Below, piece by piece: positions 31,622-46,729 of a stretch of DNA of 57,813 bases (positions are counted from its first letter, which is position 1; every line of letters begins with the position of its first letter). The position numbers and the translations under genes are program-made. The DNA comes from Pelagibacteraceae bacterium (lineage in GTDB: Bacteria > Pseudomonadota > Alphaproteobacteria > Pelagibacterales > Pelagibacteraceae), in assembly GCA_008638015.1 (NCBI GenBank), contig VTPD01000005.1:1-57813 (forward strand), in the 5' to 3' direction. The notes beneath the pieces are model-generated. The model was not told the origin of the DNA, searched no databases, and saw only the letters and a program-made list of their open reading frames with translations.

Positions 31622-32734
31622 ATGTTTATCAGTAGATATGATAATAGTAAAATCGCAATATGGTGGAGAAGCCTAGATAAATTAATCCTTTTTTTATCAT
31701 TATCATTATTGTTGATTGGTATTTCATTAAATTTTCTATCAACCTCAACAATACCTTCAGAGAAATTATATGAAAGTAGATATATTTTATTCTACAAACA
31801 TTTTTTTTTTTCAGTCATAGGATTAGCTATATTATTATCATTTTCTTTTTTTGATAATGAAAAAATAAAAAAAATTGGTTTAATATTTTTTTTTGTATTT
31901 GGGATTTCTCTCATACTGGTTCATTTTATTGGTGTTGATGTGAAAGGCTCAAGAAGATGGTTAAATTTATTTTTTTTTAGAGTTCAGCCCATAGAATTTG
32001 TTAAACCTTTTTTAATTTTGATTATTGCTTTAATTTTAAATAAAGAAAAAATTTCTATTAAATTAAGGTTTTTTATAACGATACCAGTGATTCTTAGCAT
32101 TATAATCTTGCTTTTGGCACAGCCTGATTACGGTCAAAGTTTACTAATAATTACAATTTGGATGATTATGATTTTCGTATCTGGAATTAGTCTTTTTTTT
32201 ATCACTTCGGCTGGTTTAATTATTCTTGGGTCGATGGTCTTTGTGTTGTTTTTATTTAAAGAAAAGTTTTTTTATATTTTTGATAGATTGATTAGTTGGT
32301 CGAGTTCTTTAAAAATTTCATATCAATCTGAGCAGGCACTAAATGCTATTATGTCCGGAGGTTTTTTTGGCAAAGGTATTGGGGAAGGTATTTTAAAGGA
32401 AAAAGTTCCAGAAGCTCATACTGATTATGTAATGTCAGTCATAGCAGAAGAGTACGGAATTATATTAATTGCATTAATTATTTTAGTACTTTTATTTTTG
32501 ATTATACGAATTTTTATATCAGCAAATAATTCAAATGATATTTTTAACAAAACCATATTAATAGGTTTGGGATGTTTGCTTATAGTGCAGTCTTATATTA
32601 ACTTGGGAGTAACAATTAATATTTTGCCATCAACTGGAATGCCTTTTCCATTCGTAAGCTATGGCGGTTCTTCAATAGTAGGATCATGCTTTATTATTGG
32701 TATAATTTTATCGATAACTAGAAAGCAATTATAA
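31622..32734 (+). CDS. ftsW: Peptidoglycan glycosyltransferase FtsW
   Basis: Polytopic SEDS protein; KGSRRWLN, QPDYGQSLLI, STGMPFPFVSYGGSS. Confidence 0.96.
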   Translation: MFISRYDNSKIAIWWRSLDKLILFLSLSLLLIGISLNFLSTSTIPSEKLYESRYILFYKHFFFSVIGLAILLSFSFFDNEKIKKIGLIFFFVFGISLILVHFIGVDVKGSRRWLNLFFFRVQPIEFVKPFLILIIALILNKEKISIKLRFFITIPVILSIIILLLAQPDYGQSLLIITIWMIMIFVSGISLFFITSAGLIILGSMVFVLFLFKEKFFYIFDRLISWSSSLKISYQSEQALNAIMSGGFFGKGIGEGILKEKVPEAHTDYVMSVIAEEYGIILIALIILVLLFLIIRIFISANNSNDIFNKTILIGLGCLLIVQSYINLGVTINILPSTGMPFPFVSYGGSSIVGSCFIIGIILSITRKQL

Positions 32735-33810
32735 TGAAAAAAAAAATTCTGATTACTACAGGTGGAACAGGTGGACATATATTTCCAATGCTTGGTTTGC
32801 ATGATTATTTAATTTCTAATAATTATGAAGTTTTTTTCGTAAGTGATTTAAGGGCAAAAAAATATTTGAACAATCAAATATTAAGTAAAACTAAAATTTT
32901 GAATGTTAATAGTCCCTTTAATGTGAAGGGTATTTTTAAAGTTTTTACAATAGGAAATTTATTATATTCAATAATTGTTTCTTTTTTTTTTTTAATTAAA
33001 AACAGACCTCATTTAGTGATTGGATCAGGTGGATATGCATCATTCCCTATCTTAATCGCATCAATACTTTTGAATGTAAAATATGTCTTGTATGAAACTA
33101 ATTCAATTATAGGAAAGACGAATAAATTTTTTTATTTTTTTTGTAAAAAACTTCTTCTTGGATATGATAATAAAGAATTTCTATCTGAAAAGTATAGATC
33201 CAAGTCATTTTATGTTGGACAGATATTAAGAAGTAGTTTCTTAAATAAAAATTATACAAAGATAAATAACGACCAAAAAACCATTTTAATTATGGGTGGT
33301 AGTCAAGGTTCAGAATTTTTTAATAAAGTAATACCTAAAATATTTAATGAAATAAAAGATATTAATTTATCATTTAAAATTTATCATCAATGTAGGGAAA
33401 ATGACTTAAACACGACCAAGGACATGTATAGCAGCCAACATAAAGTAGAAGTATTTAATTTTAAAAACAACATAGAGGAAATTATGAAAAAATCTGATTT
33501 AGCCATAACTCGATCTGGATCATCAAGTATTGCTGAAATGATTAATCTACATTTGCCATTTATAGCGATACCTTTACCAAATTCTCTAGATAATCATCAG
33601 TTTTATAACGCAAAATATTATAGTGATAAAAATTGTTGCTGGCTAATTAGGCAGCAAGATTTTTCATTTGAAAGTTTTAAAAAATTAATTATTGATATTT
33701 TTTCTTCTTCAAAAAAAGAATTAAATAATAAAATTTTTTCTATAAAACAGATAAAAGAAATTAATCCAATTAAAAATTTTGAAAAAGAAATTTTAGAATA
33801 TTTAGAATAA
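32734..33810 (+). CDS. murG: UDP-GlcNAc--undecaprenyl-PP-MurNAc-pentapeptide GlcNAc transferase
   Basis: ITTGGTGGHIFPML, IGSGGYASFPI, TRSGSSSIAEMI. Confidence 0.96.
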   Translation: MKKKILITTGGTGGHIFPMLGLHDYLISNNYEVFFVSDLRAKKYLNNQILSKTKILNVNSPFNVKGIFKVFTIGNLLYSIIVSFFFLIKNRPHLVIGSGGYASFPILIASILLNVKYVLYETNSIIGKTNKFFYFFCKKLLLGYDNKEFLSEKYRSKSFYVGQILRSSFLNKNYTKINNDQKTILIMGGSQGSEFFNKVIPKIFNEIKDINLSFKIYHQCRENDLNTTKDMYSSQHKVEVFNFKNNIEEIMKKSDLAITRSGSSSIAEMINLHLPFIAIPLPNSLDNHQFYNAKYYSDKNCCWLIRQQDFSFESFKKLIIDIFSSSKKELNNKIFSIKQIKEINPIKNFEKEILEYLE

Positions 33811-35222
33811 TGAATTTAAATTTTAATAAAAAAGATATTATTCACTTTATAGGTATTGGTGGAATAGGCATGAGCGGCATTGCGCTCATCCTTAAGCAAA
33901 TGGGATATGAAGTTCAAGGAAGCGATATTTCCAAAAAAAATAAAAATATAGATCGTTTAAAAAAAAATAAAATTAAAGTTTTTAATTGTCATAAAGCTTC
34001 TAATATTAAGCAGTCTAAAATAATAGTAATTTCATCTGCAATAAAAAAAGAAAATCCAGAATTAATACAAGCAAATAAATTGAAAAATATTTTAATAATA
34101 AAAAGAGCAGATATGTTAGCTCATATTATTTCATTAAAAAAAAATATTGTAGTCTCAGGATCTCACGGAAAAACAACAATCACATCTTTGGTGTCTACTA
34201 TTTTAAAAGATGCTCATTATAAACCTACTATAGTAAATGGTGGCATTATTAATTCGATGAATTCAAATGCAAACCTGGGTAATGGCGATTGGTCAGTAAT
34301 TGAAGCTGACGAGTCAGATGGAAGTTTTTTAAAATTTAACAACACCCATGCTATTGTAAGCAATATTGATTTTGAGCATATGGATTATTACAAAAATTTT
34401 AATAATTTAAAAAATCAATTTAAAATTTTTTTAGAAAAAACTCCACTATTTGGAAAAAATATAATTTGTTTGGATGATAAAAATTTAAGAAAAATTAAAG
34501 CAAAAATAAAAAATCAAAATTTTATAACATATGGCTTTAAAAAAGAGGCTAATTTTATACCTCATAATATAAAATTTAAGGATATGAAAATTATTTTTGA
34601 TCTTAAAATTAATTTAAAAAAACAAACAATAATTAAAAATATCACCCTAAACTTAATTGGAAAACATAACGTTTTGAACGCCACTGCATCAATTATTGCA
34701 GCTTTAAATATCGGAATTCCAATTTCTAAAATAAAAAAATCGTTAAAAAACTTTTCTGGCGTTCAAAGGAGAATGACAAAAATTTTAGATTATAAACAAA
34801 GATTAATATTTGATGATTACGCGCATCACCCAACTGAAATTGCCTCTGTACTTTCTGCTTGCAAGAGTAATTTCATGAAAAAAAGAATTATTTCAGTTTT
34901 TCAACCACATCGCTACTCTAGAGTTATTTCACTGTATAATGAATTTTCAAAATGTTTTGCTTTGTCAGATTTAGTTATTTTGTGCCCAATTTATGCTGCT
35001 GGAGAAAAATCTATGATATTTGATTTAAATAAATTTGCTAAAAATATTTCTGTTAAATCAGATGTGCCAATTGTTGTAATAAAAGATGAAAATAATTTAG
35101 AAATTTTTCTAAAAAAAAATTTAATTAAAAATGATATTGTTATCAGCATGGGAGCTGGAAATATAAGTTCATGGATTAGAAATATTTCTAAAAATATATT
35201 TGATGCAAAAATCTGGAATTAG
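33810..35222 (+). CDS. murC: UDP-N-acetylmuramate--L-alanine ligase
   Basis: HFIGIGGIGMSGIALIL, VSGSHGKTTITSL, FDDYAHHPTEI, FQPHRYSR. Confidence 0.97.
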   Translation: MNLNFNKKDIIHFIGIGGIGMSGIALILKQMGYEVQGSDISKKNKNIDRLKKNKIKVFNCHKASNIKQSKIIVISSAIKKENPELIQANKLKNILIIKRADMLAHIISLKKNIVVSGSHGKTTITSLVSTILKDAHYKPTIVNGGIINSMNSNANLGNGDWSVIEADESDGSFLKFNNTHAIVSNIDFEHMDYYKNFNNLKNQFKIFLEKTPLFGKNIICLDDKNLRKIKAKIKNQNFITYGFKKEANFIPHNIKFKDMKIIFDLKINLKKQTIIKNITLNLIGKHNVLNATASIIAALNIGIPISKIKKSLKNFSGVQRRMTKILDYKQRLIFDDYAHHPTEIASVLSACKSNFMKKRIISVFQPHRYSRVISLYNEFSKCFALSDLVILCPIYAAGEKSMIFDLNKFAKNISVKSDVPIVVIKDENNLEIFLKKNLIKNDIVISMGAGNISSWIRNISKNIFDAKIWN

Positions 35223-36105
35223 TAAAATTGCAAATTACTTAAAAGATCAAATTAAATTAGATTATAATCTAAGCAAAAATTCTTGGTTTGGTATTGGTGG
35301 GAATTCTTCAATTTTTTTTCAACCTAAAAATAAAGAAGCACTCAAGTATTTTTTACTTAATTATAAAATAAAAAAAAATATTATAATCGGATCTGGTTCA
35401 AACATACTATTCAAAGAAACTAACAATAAAGATATTGTTATAAAATTAGGACCTGGTTTTACAAATATAAAAGAAATTAATGGAAAAATATTCGCTGAGT
35501 CTGCAGCATTAAAATCCAAGGTATCAGAATTTGCTTTAAAAAATTCTTATTCAAAATTTGAATTTATGTCTTGTATTCCTGGAACAATTGGTGGTGGTGT
35601 GATTATGAATGCTGGATGCTTTGGCTCTGAATTTAGTGATGTGATTGAAGAGGTTTATGCGATTACACTAAATGGCGATGAAATTATTTTAAAAAAAAGC
35701 GAGATAAAATTTGAATATAGAAAATCTAATATAAATGAAAATTTAATAATCCTTGGTGTTTTATTTGCTAAAACAAAAAAAAATAATTCTGATAAAATCC
35801 TAGAAAAAATAAATATATTAAAATCTAAAAAAAAAAAGAATCAACCTAGTTCTATCAAAACAGGTGGTAGTACATTTAAAAATCCAACTTACGGTACAAG
35901 TCTTAAGGCCTGGCAGTTAATAAAAAAATATAACTGTGATACATTAAGGTTTGGTAAGGCTAAATATTCATCCAAGCATTGTAATTTTATAGATAATACT
36001 GAAAAAGCATCCTCAGAAGAAATTGAACAATTGATTAAAGAAACCCAAAAAAAAATATTTTTACAATCAGGAATCAAGTTAGAGCTTGAAATTAAAATTA
36101 TATGA
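35200..36105 (+). CDS. murB: UDP-N-acetylenolpyruvoylglucosamine reductase
   Basis: SWFGIGGNSSIFFQP, GSGSNILF, SCIPGTIGGGVIMNAGC, TGGSTFKNP. Confidence 0.95.
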   Translation: MMQKSGISKIANYLKDQIKLDYNLSKNSWFGIGGNSSIFFQPKNKEALKYFLLNYKIKKNIIIGSGSNILFKETNNKDIVIKLGPGFTNIKEINGKIFAESAALKSKVSEFALKNSYSKFEFMSCIPGTIGGGVIMNAGCFGSEFSDVIEEVYAITLNGDEIILKKSEIKFEYRKSNINENLIILGVLFAKTKKNNSDKILEKINILKSKKKKNQPSSIKTGGSTFKNPTYGTSLKAWQLIKKYNCDTLRFGKAKYSSKHCNFIDNTEKASSEEIEQLIKETQKKIFLQSGIKLELEIKII

Positions 36106-37004
36106 AAAAAAAAATAATCTTATTGATGGGCGGGCCATCTAAAGAAAGAAGTGTCAGCATTTTATCTGGAAAAGCATGCTATAAGGCTTTAATTAAAGCA
36201 GGTTACGACGTAATAAAAATTGATCCTAAAAATAAAAATCTTAATTTTTATCAATATAATGCCAATTTAGCATTTAATGCCTTACATGGCCAGTTTGGAG
36301 AAGATGGAACCGTTCAAAAAATACTAGAGAAACAAAAAATACCTTATACTCACTCAGGTGTTAAGTCATCCCACGTAGCGATGGACAAAGTTAAATCAAA
36401 AATTTGTTTTATAAAAAATAATATTCTAACTCCTAAATATAAAATTATTAAAAAAATATTGGATCTTAAAAATAAGCTATCAAACAATAAGTTTGTTATT
36501 AAACCAATTAATGAAGGTTCAAGTGTTGGAGTATTAATTTATGATAATTATAAAAAAATAAATTTTATAAAAATAAAAAGTTTATTAAATAAATATAAAA
36601 AACTTCTTCAAGAAGAGTATATACCAGGTAAGGAAATACAAGTTGCCGTGATGGGGAAAAAAGCTTTAGGTGCTATTGAAATTCAACCATTAAGAAAATT
36701 TTATGATTTTAAAGCAAAATATAGTCACCAGGCTAAAACTAAACACATAATGCCAGCGCACATAAACAAAAATTTATATAAAAAAGTATTATCCATTGCC
36801 TTAAAAGCTCACAATGTTTTAGGCTGCAGAGGAGTTACACGATCTGATTTTAGAGTCATAAATAACAAAATATATATTCTTGAAGTAAACACTCAACCTG
36901 GAATGACTAATTTATCTCTTGTACCTGAAATCGCTTCATACAGAGGGATTTCATTCGATAAATTAGTAAAATGGATTGCTAAGGATGCTTCTATCAATCG
37001 TTAA
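36102..37004 (+). CDS. ddl: D-alanine--D-alanine ligase
   Basis: LMGGPSKERSVSILSG, LHGQFGEDGTVQ, EGSSVGV, EVNTQPGMTNLSLVP. Confidence 0.96.
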   Translation: MKKKIILLMGGPSKERSVSILSGKACYKALIKAGYDVIKIDPKNKNLNFYQYNANLAFNALHGQFGEDGTVQKILEKQKIPYTHSGVKSSHVAMDKVKSKICFIKNNILTPKYKIIKKILDLKNKLSNNKFVIKPINEGSSVGVLIYDNYKKINFIKIKSLLNKYKKLLQEEYIPGKEIQVAVMGKKALGAIEIQPLRKFYDFKAKYSHQAKTKHIMPAHINKNLYKKVLSIALKAHNVLGCRGVTRSDFRVINNKIYILEVNTQPGMTNLSLVPEIASYRGISFDKLVKWIAKDASINR

Positions 37005-37671
37005 AAAAGCAAAGTTTTTATTTATTTTATTTGTCTTATTAACTTTAACTACTTTTAACTTAAATTTAAGTAATTTTAATATACCCCTTTTTCAAATTAA
37101 GGAGGTTCATTTCAATAACACTAAATATTTTCAAGAAGAAATAAAATTTGATGCTTATGAGAATCTATTAAAAAAAAATTTATTTTTTTTAGATAAAATC
37201 AATATAAAAAATAAAATATTATTAAGTAAGTGGGTTGAAGAAGTTAAATTTAAAAAACAATTTCCTAATAAATTATTTATAGAAATCAAAGAATATTATC
37301 CAATTGCATATTTTAGAGATAATAATAATTTTACTTATTTAAGTAATAACTTTGAAATTATTAGTTCTAATAAAAATTTAATTGATTCTAATCTAGTCAA
37401 AGTTAGTTCCTATGTTGGTATAGTTAATTTTAAAAATTTATTTCAAGAATTAGTGCAATTTAAAAATATTCTATTTAAAATTACAGAGGCGCAGATGATT
37501 GCACCAAAAAGATGGAATTTATTACTCAATAATGATGTATTAGTGAAATTGGGTTACGAGGATAAATTGGAGCAATTTAAAATTTTAGAAAAAATAATAG
37601 AGAATAAAGAAAATTCTATTATTGATTTAAGGAATAGTAATAAAATTTATATTACATATAAGAATGATTGA
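36976..37671 (+). CDS. ftsQ: Cell division protein FtsQ
   Basis: 231 aa; N-terminal TM, POTRA-like region, between ddl and ftsA. Confidence 0.85.
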   Translation: MLRMLLSIVKKAKFLFILFVLLTLTTFNLNLSNFNIPLFQIKEVHFNNTKYFQEEIKFDAYENLLKKNLFFLDKINIKNKILLSKWVEEVKFKKQFPNKLFIEIKEYYPIAYFRDNNNFTYLSNNFEIISSNKNLIDSNLVKVSSYVGIVNFKNLFQELVQFKNILFKITEAQMIAPKRWNLLLNNDVLVKLGYEDKLEQFKILEKIIENKENSIIDLRNSNKIYITYKND

Positions 37672-38893
37672 TTTAGATACACCTGTCGGAGTTTTGGATA
37701 TTGGTTCAGAAACAAGTAAATTTATCATATTTTCTATATCTGGGAGTGATAACCAAGTTCAAATTTTAGCAAATACTACAATACATACCAAGGGAGTAAA
37801 GAAAGGTATAATATCTGATCTAGATAAACTTTCAGAAACAGTAAAAAAATTAATAGGAACAGCAGAAGAAAAATCCAAAACACAAATAAGCAAAATCTAC
37901 ATATCTATAAATCCTTTAAACTTTGCTTTTATTAGTTTTTGTCAATCAAAGTATATTGGTGATTCCGAAATAGATGAAAAAAATGATGTTCAATTTTTAG
38001 TTAATAGTGGGATAAATTTGTTTAAATCTAGTTATGAAGATAAAAAAATAATTCATGTTTTTAATTATAACTTAAGGTTAGATAAATTAAATTTAGTAGA
38101 CAATCCATGCGGTTTGAATGCAGATAGTTTAGAAAATGATATGTCTATTATATGTTGCAATAAAAATATTTTTAAAAACTATCAAAAATTAATTAAGAAA
38201 AGTTATATTAATTCTGAAGATTTTATAAGTTCATCTTATTCATTAGCTTGCACTATTTATTATGAAAATTTACTTGCTGATATATTTTTGGTTATTGATT
38301 TTGGTCACGAAAAAACTTCATTAAGTATTTTTAAAAATGGGAATTTTATTTATTCTTCTTCCATTGCAATTGGATCTTGGCATATCACTAATGATATATC
38401 AAAATGTTTAAATTTAAGTTATGAAATTGCTGATAAGTTAAAAAAAGAATATGCATCTTGCATTCCGGAAAATTTTCAAGAAAATGGAAAGTTTCTGGAT
38501 ATAGATAATGACCAAGTAAAGTCTTTTAAAAAAGTTTCTAATAATATTTTAAATAAAATTACAAATTCTAGAGCTGAGGAAATTATAGATTTAATTAATA
38601 ATGAAATTTCATCGTTAAATTTAGGTAATTCAACCTTTAATAAAATTATTTTTACAGGTAAAGGTAGCAAGCTAAAAGGTTTTCAGGAGCTATTAATAAA
38701 AAAGACAAAAATTAAAACATTATTATTTGAAAAATTTTCACTGAAAGTAAAATCTGACAATAATTTTATAGACGATTATGATGTTTGTTTATCAATTATT
38801 TCTTTATTGCAAAATAGATACAAATCAGAAATTACAACGCAAAAAAAACAAAAAAATAGTTTTTTCGATAAATTTTACACAATATTTAAATAA
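37664..38893 (+). CDS. ftsA: Cell division protein FtsA
   Basis: VGVLDIGSETSKFIIF, FLVIDFGHEKTSLSIF, IIFTGKGSKLKGFQEL, amphipathic C-terminus. Confidence 0.92.
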   Translation: MIDLDTPVGVLDIGSETSKFIIFSISGSDNQVQILANTTIHTKGVKKGIISDLDKLSETVKKLIGTAEEKSKTQISKIYISINPLNFAFISFCQSKYIGDSEIDEKNDVQFLVNSGINLFKSSYEDKKIIHVFNYNLRLDKLNLVDNPCGLNADSLENDMSIICCNKNIFKNYQKLIKKSYINSEDFISSSYSLACTIYYENLLADIFLVIDFGHEKTSLSIFKNGNFIYSSSIAIGSWHITNDISKCLNLSYEIADKLKKEYASCIPENFQENGKFLDIDNDQVKSFKKVSNNILNKITNSRAEEIIDLINNEISSLNLGNSTFNKIIFTGKGSKLKGFQELLIKKTKIKTLLFEKFSLKVKSDNNFIDDYDVCLSIISLLQNRYKSEITTQKKQKNSFFDKFYTIFK

Positions 38894-38949
38894 AAAAAAG
38901 ATTTGAACTGAAACATTTCTTGAATCGATTATTTATGATTTAAAATATA

Positions 38950-38966
38950 TTTCACTTAAAGTGAAA
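38950..38966. promoter_or_regulatory. 17-nt palindrome spanning the lpxC GTG start codon
   Basis: TTTCACTT-A-AAGTGAAA. Confidence 0.55.
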
Positions 38967-39890
38967 ATATTTCAAAAAACATTAAATAAAAAAGTAACTT
39001 TTAAGGGCATTTCGTTACATGCTGGAGAGGTCACTACAATTAACTTGCTACCAGCAAAAATTAATCAAGGAATTATTTTTAAAAGAATTGATTTAAAAAA
39101 TAGCAAACCCACACTCGCTACGTGGAACAATGTTAAAGTGGCTAATCTTTGTACTATGATAAAAAATTCCAAAGGGGAGAGTGTTAGTACTATAGAGCAT
39201 TTAATGTTTGCTTTGTACGCTTTAGAAATAACAAATGTTACTATAGAGGTTGATGGACCAGAAATACCTATTTTAGACGGCAGTTCACTTTTGTTTATAC
39301 AAGAATTAATTACATCTGGCATAAGCGAGCAAAAAACTGAGATGCCGGAATTAATAATCAATAATTCAGTTGAAGTAGTTGAACAAAATAAATTTATTAA
39401 ATATGAACCAAATCAAAATAAATATTTAGAGATTGATTATACATTGGATTATAAAGACCAATTAATTAAAAAACAAAGAAAAGTAGTTAAAAACATTCAA
39501 AATAGTTACAAAGAAATTTATAATGCTAGAACTTTTTGTCATCAAGAAGATTTAGAGAAAATTTTTGCGATGGGTCTTGCCAAAGGAGGCTCTCTAGATA
39601 ACGCTATTGTTATATCTGGAAAAAAAGTCTTAAACCAAGAAGGCCTGAGATATAAAGATGAATTTGTCAGACATAAAATTTTAGATTGTGCTGGAGATTT
39701 ATATCTATCAGGTTTTTTTATAAAAGGTAAAATTACGTGCAATCAAGGGGGGCATGAACTTACGAATAAATTATTACAAAAAATTTTATCTAATCCAAAA
39801 AATTATACTATTAACAATATGGAAAAATCTTTAAAAAAAAAATTAATTACTACGGCCAAGCCAAATATAAGTTATAAAGTTGCAATATAA
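38961..39890 (+). CDS. lpxC: UDP-3-O-acyl-N-acetylglucosamine deacetylase (GTG start)
   Basis: QKTLNKKVTFKGISLHAGE, STIEHLMFALYALEI, DGSSLLFIQEL, RHKILDCAGDLYLSG. Confidence 0.96.
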   Translation: MKIFQKTLNKKVTFKGISLHAGEVTTINLLPAKINQGIIFKRIDLKNSKPTLATWNNVKVANLCTMIKNSKGESVSTIEHLMFALYALEITNVTIEVDGPEIPILDGSSLLFIQELITSGISEQKTEMPELIINNSVEVVEQNKFIKYEPNQNKYLEIDYTLDYKDQLIKKQRKVVKNIQNSYKEIYNARTFCHQEDLEKIFAMGLAKGGSLDNAIVISGKKVLNQEGLRYKDEFVRHKILDCAGDLYLSGFFIKGKITCNQGGHELTNKLLQKILSNPKNYTINNMEKSLKKKLITTAKPNISYKVAI

Positions 39891-39923
39891 ATTTACAAAT
39901 TGTCTGAAAAAAAATTATAATAA

Positions 39924-44461
<4,538 letters not shown>

Positions 44462-44475
<14 letters not shown>

Positions 44476-46687
44476 ATTGTTTTAAATACTTATCAATTAC
44501 TTTTTTTTCTCCAGAATCTTTAAAATTAATTAATAATTTGTTTCCATCAATATGAATTACTTTGCCTTTTCCAAAAGTTTCATGCTCTACACCTTGACCA
44601 ATTTTAAAATTAGTTAAATTATTTGTATAATTTATTGTTTTTATCTTTTCTTTTTCCTGCAAGTATCTTTTCCAACCAGGACTTTTTTTTTCCTCCATAA
44701 AATTAAAATCTTGACTGAATTCAAAGTCTTGATCGTTATCTTTTGCAGTTTCGTTAATTTCTAAATATTGTTTATCTAACTCATCAATAAACCTTGAAGG
44801 CATAGAGGGCATCCAGTCATTCGAATTGTTATTTCCATAATATTTTCTATTATTAGCAAACGATATAAAAAGTCTTTGTTTAGCTCGAGTTAAAGCAACA
44901 TAGGCTAGCCGTCTCTCTTCTTGAACTGCCTGATCTCCTTTTTCTTCAATAGATTTTTGGTGAGGAAATAGACCTTCCTCCCACCCAGGAAGAAAAACAC
45001 AGTTAAATTCTAATCCCTTTGCCGCATGTATTGTCATTAAATTTATTTTCTCACCTTCCCATTCTTCATCAATAGAGGTTTGAAGAGAGATATTTTCTAA
45101 AAATTCAACTAAATTGCTATAATTCTTCATCGATGCTCTAAGTTCTTTTAAGTTTTCTAATCTTGCTTCTGCTTCTGGACTTTTTTCGTTGATAAGCATT
45201 TGTGTATATCCAGACTCATCTAACACACGCTCTAAAAGTTGAACATGATCTAATTGTTCTGAGAGTTTTGTCCAAGTTTTAACTAATTTTATAAATTGTT
45301 TTAAGCTTTCTTTTGTTTTAGGCTTTAATTCATCTTCATTTAAAATTTCATCTGCAGTCTCAAATAAGTTTTTATTTCTTGTTCTGGATAGGTCATGTAA
45401 TTTTTTTAATGTGCTGTCACCAATAGATCTTTTGGGATTATTTATTATTCGTTCAAATGCTAAATCATCATTTTTTTGCTGAATTAATCGTAAATAACAT
45501 AGTGCATCTTTGATTTCAGCGCGTTCATAAAATTTCATACCTCCAATCACTCGATAAGGTAATCCAATTTTAATAAATCTTTCTTCAAATTCCCTTGTTT
45601 GAAAAGCTGCTCTAACTAAAATTGCAATATCATTTAGCGAAAAATACTTTATTAATTCTTTTTCTATAATATCAGAAATACCAGTAGCCTCATCTCTTCC
45701 ATCGCTAAAAGAGTTTACTCTAACCTTGTCTCCATCCTTTAAATCAGACCAAATTTTTTTCCCCAATCGATCATCATTATTAGATATTAAAGATGATGCA
45801 GTATTAATAATATTTTTGGTAGATCTATAATTTTGCTCCAATTTAACAATTTTAGTATTAGTAAAGTTTTTTTCAAATTCTAAAATATTTTTTACTTCAG
45901 CTCCTCTCCAGCTATAAATGGATTGATCATCATCACCAACCACGCATATATTTTTAGAGTCATTAGTTATTAAATTTAGCCATAAATTTTGAACATAATT
46001 TGTATCCTGATATTCATCAACTAGGATATATTTAAAGTTTTTTTTAAAGCTTTCTTGAATTTCTTTAAAGTTTTTAAATATAGTTACGCAGTGTAAAATT
46101 AAATCTCCAAAGTCGACACAGTTCATTAATCTTAATCTTTCTTGATAAATTTTGTAAATTTTTAGAGCATTAATTTTTGAATAATCAGAGGAATTGATTT
46201 TTACATTAGCTGGTAACAACGCTTTGTTTTTCCAGTGATCAATAAGATACGCAATCAATTTCGGAGGATTTTTCTTAATATCAATATTTTCAGCTGCTAA
46301 AATATTTTTTATTAGTTTTAATTGATCAAGAGTATCCAATATTGTGAAGCTTGGCTTTAAGCCTACGGCTTCAGCATGTTTGCGTAGAATTTTGTTACTT
46401 ATAGAATGAAATGTACCAAGCCACGGAATAGAGTTTGATTTGTTATTGGTAAGTTTTAAGACTCTCTCCCTCATTTCATTGGCAGCTTTATTAGTAAAGG
46501 TGACACAGAGAATTTGATTACCAAAACATTTTTTGTCTTTAATTAATTGTGCAACTCTTGTTGTTAATACTTTGGTTTTGCCTGAGCCTGCGCCAGCAAG
46601 AATTAATAAAGGACCTTCGGAATGTAATATTGCCTCTTTTTGTTGAATATTGAGCGCATTTAAGTAGTTTGACGCAGATTCATTCAT
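44462..46687 (-). CDS. uvrD: UvrD/PcrA-family DNA helicase
   Basis: LAGAGSGKTKVLTTRVAQLI, DEYQDTNYVQNLWL, VGDDDQSIYSWRGAE, MTIHAAKGLEF, VALTRAKQRL. Confidence 0.96.
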
Positions 46688-46729
46688 AAATATTAATTAA
46701 ATTATTAGTAGCCAAATACAATAAGAAAA

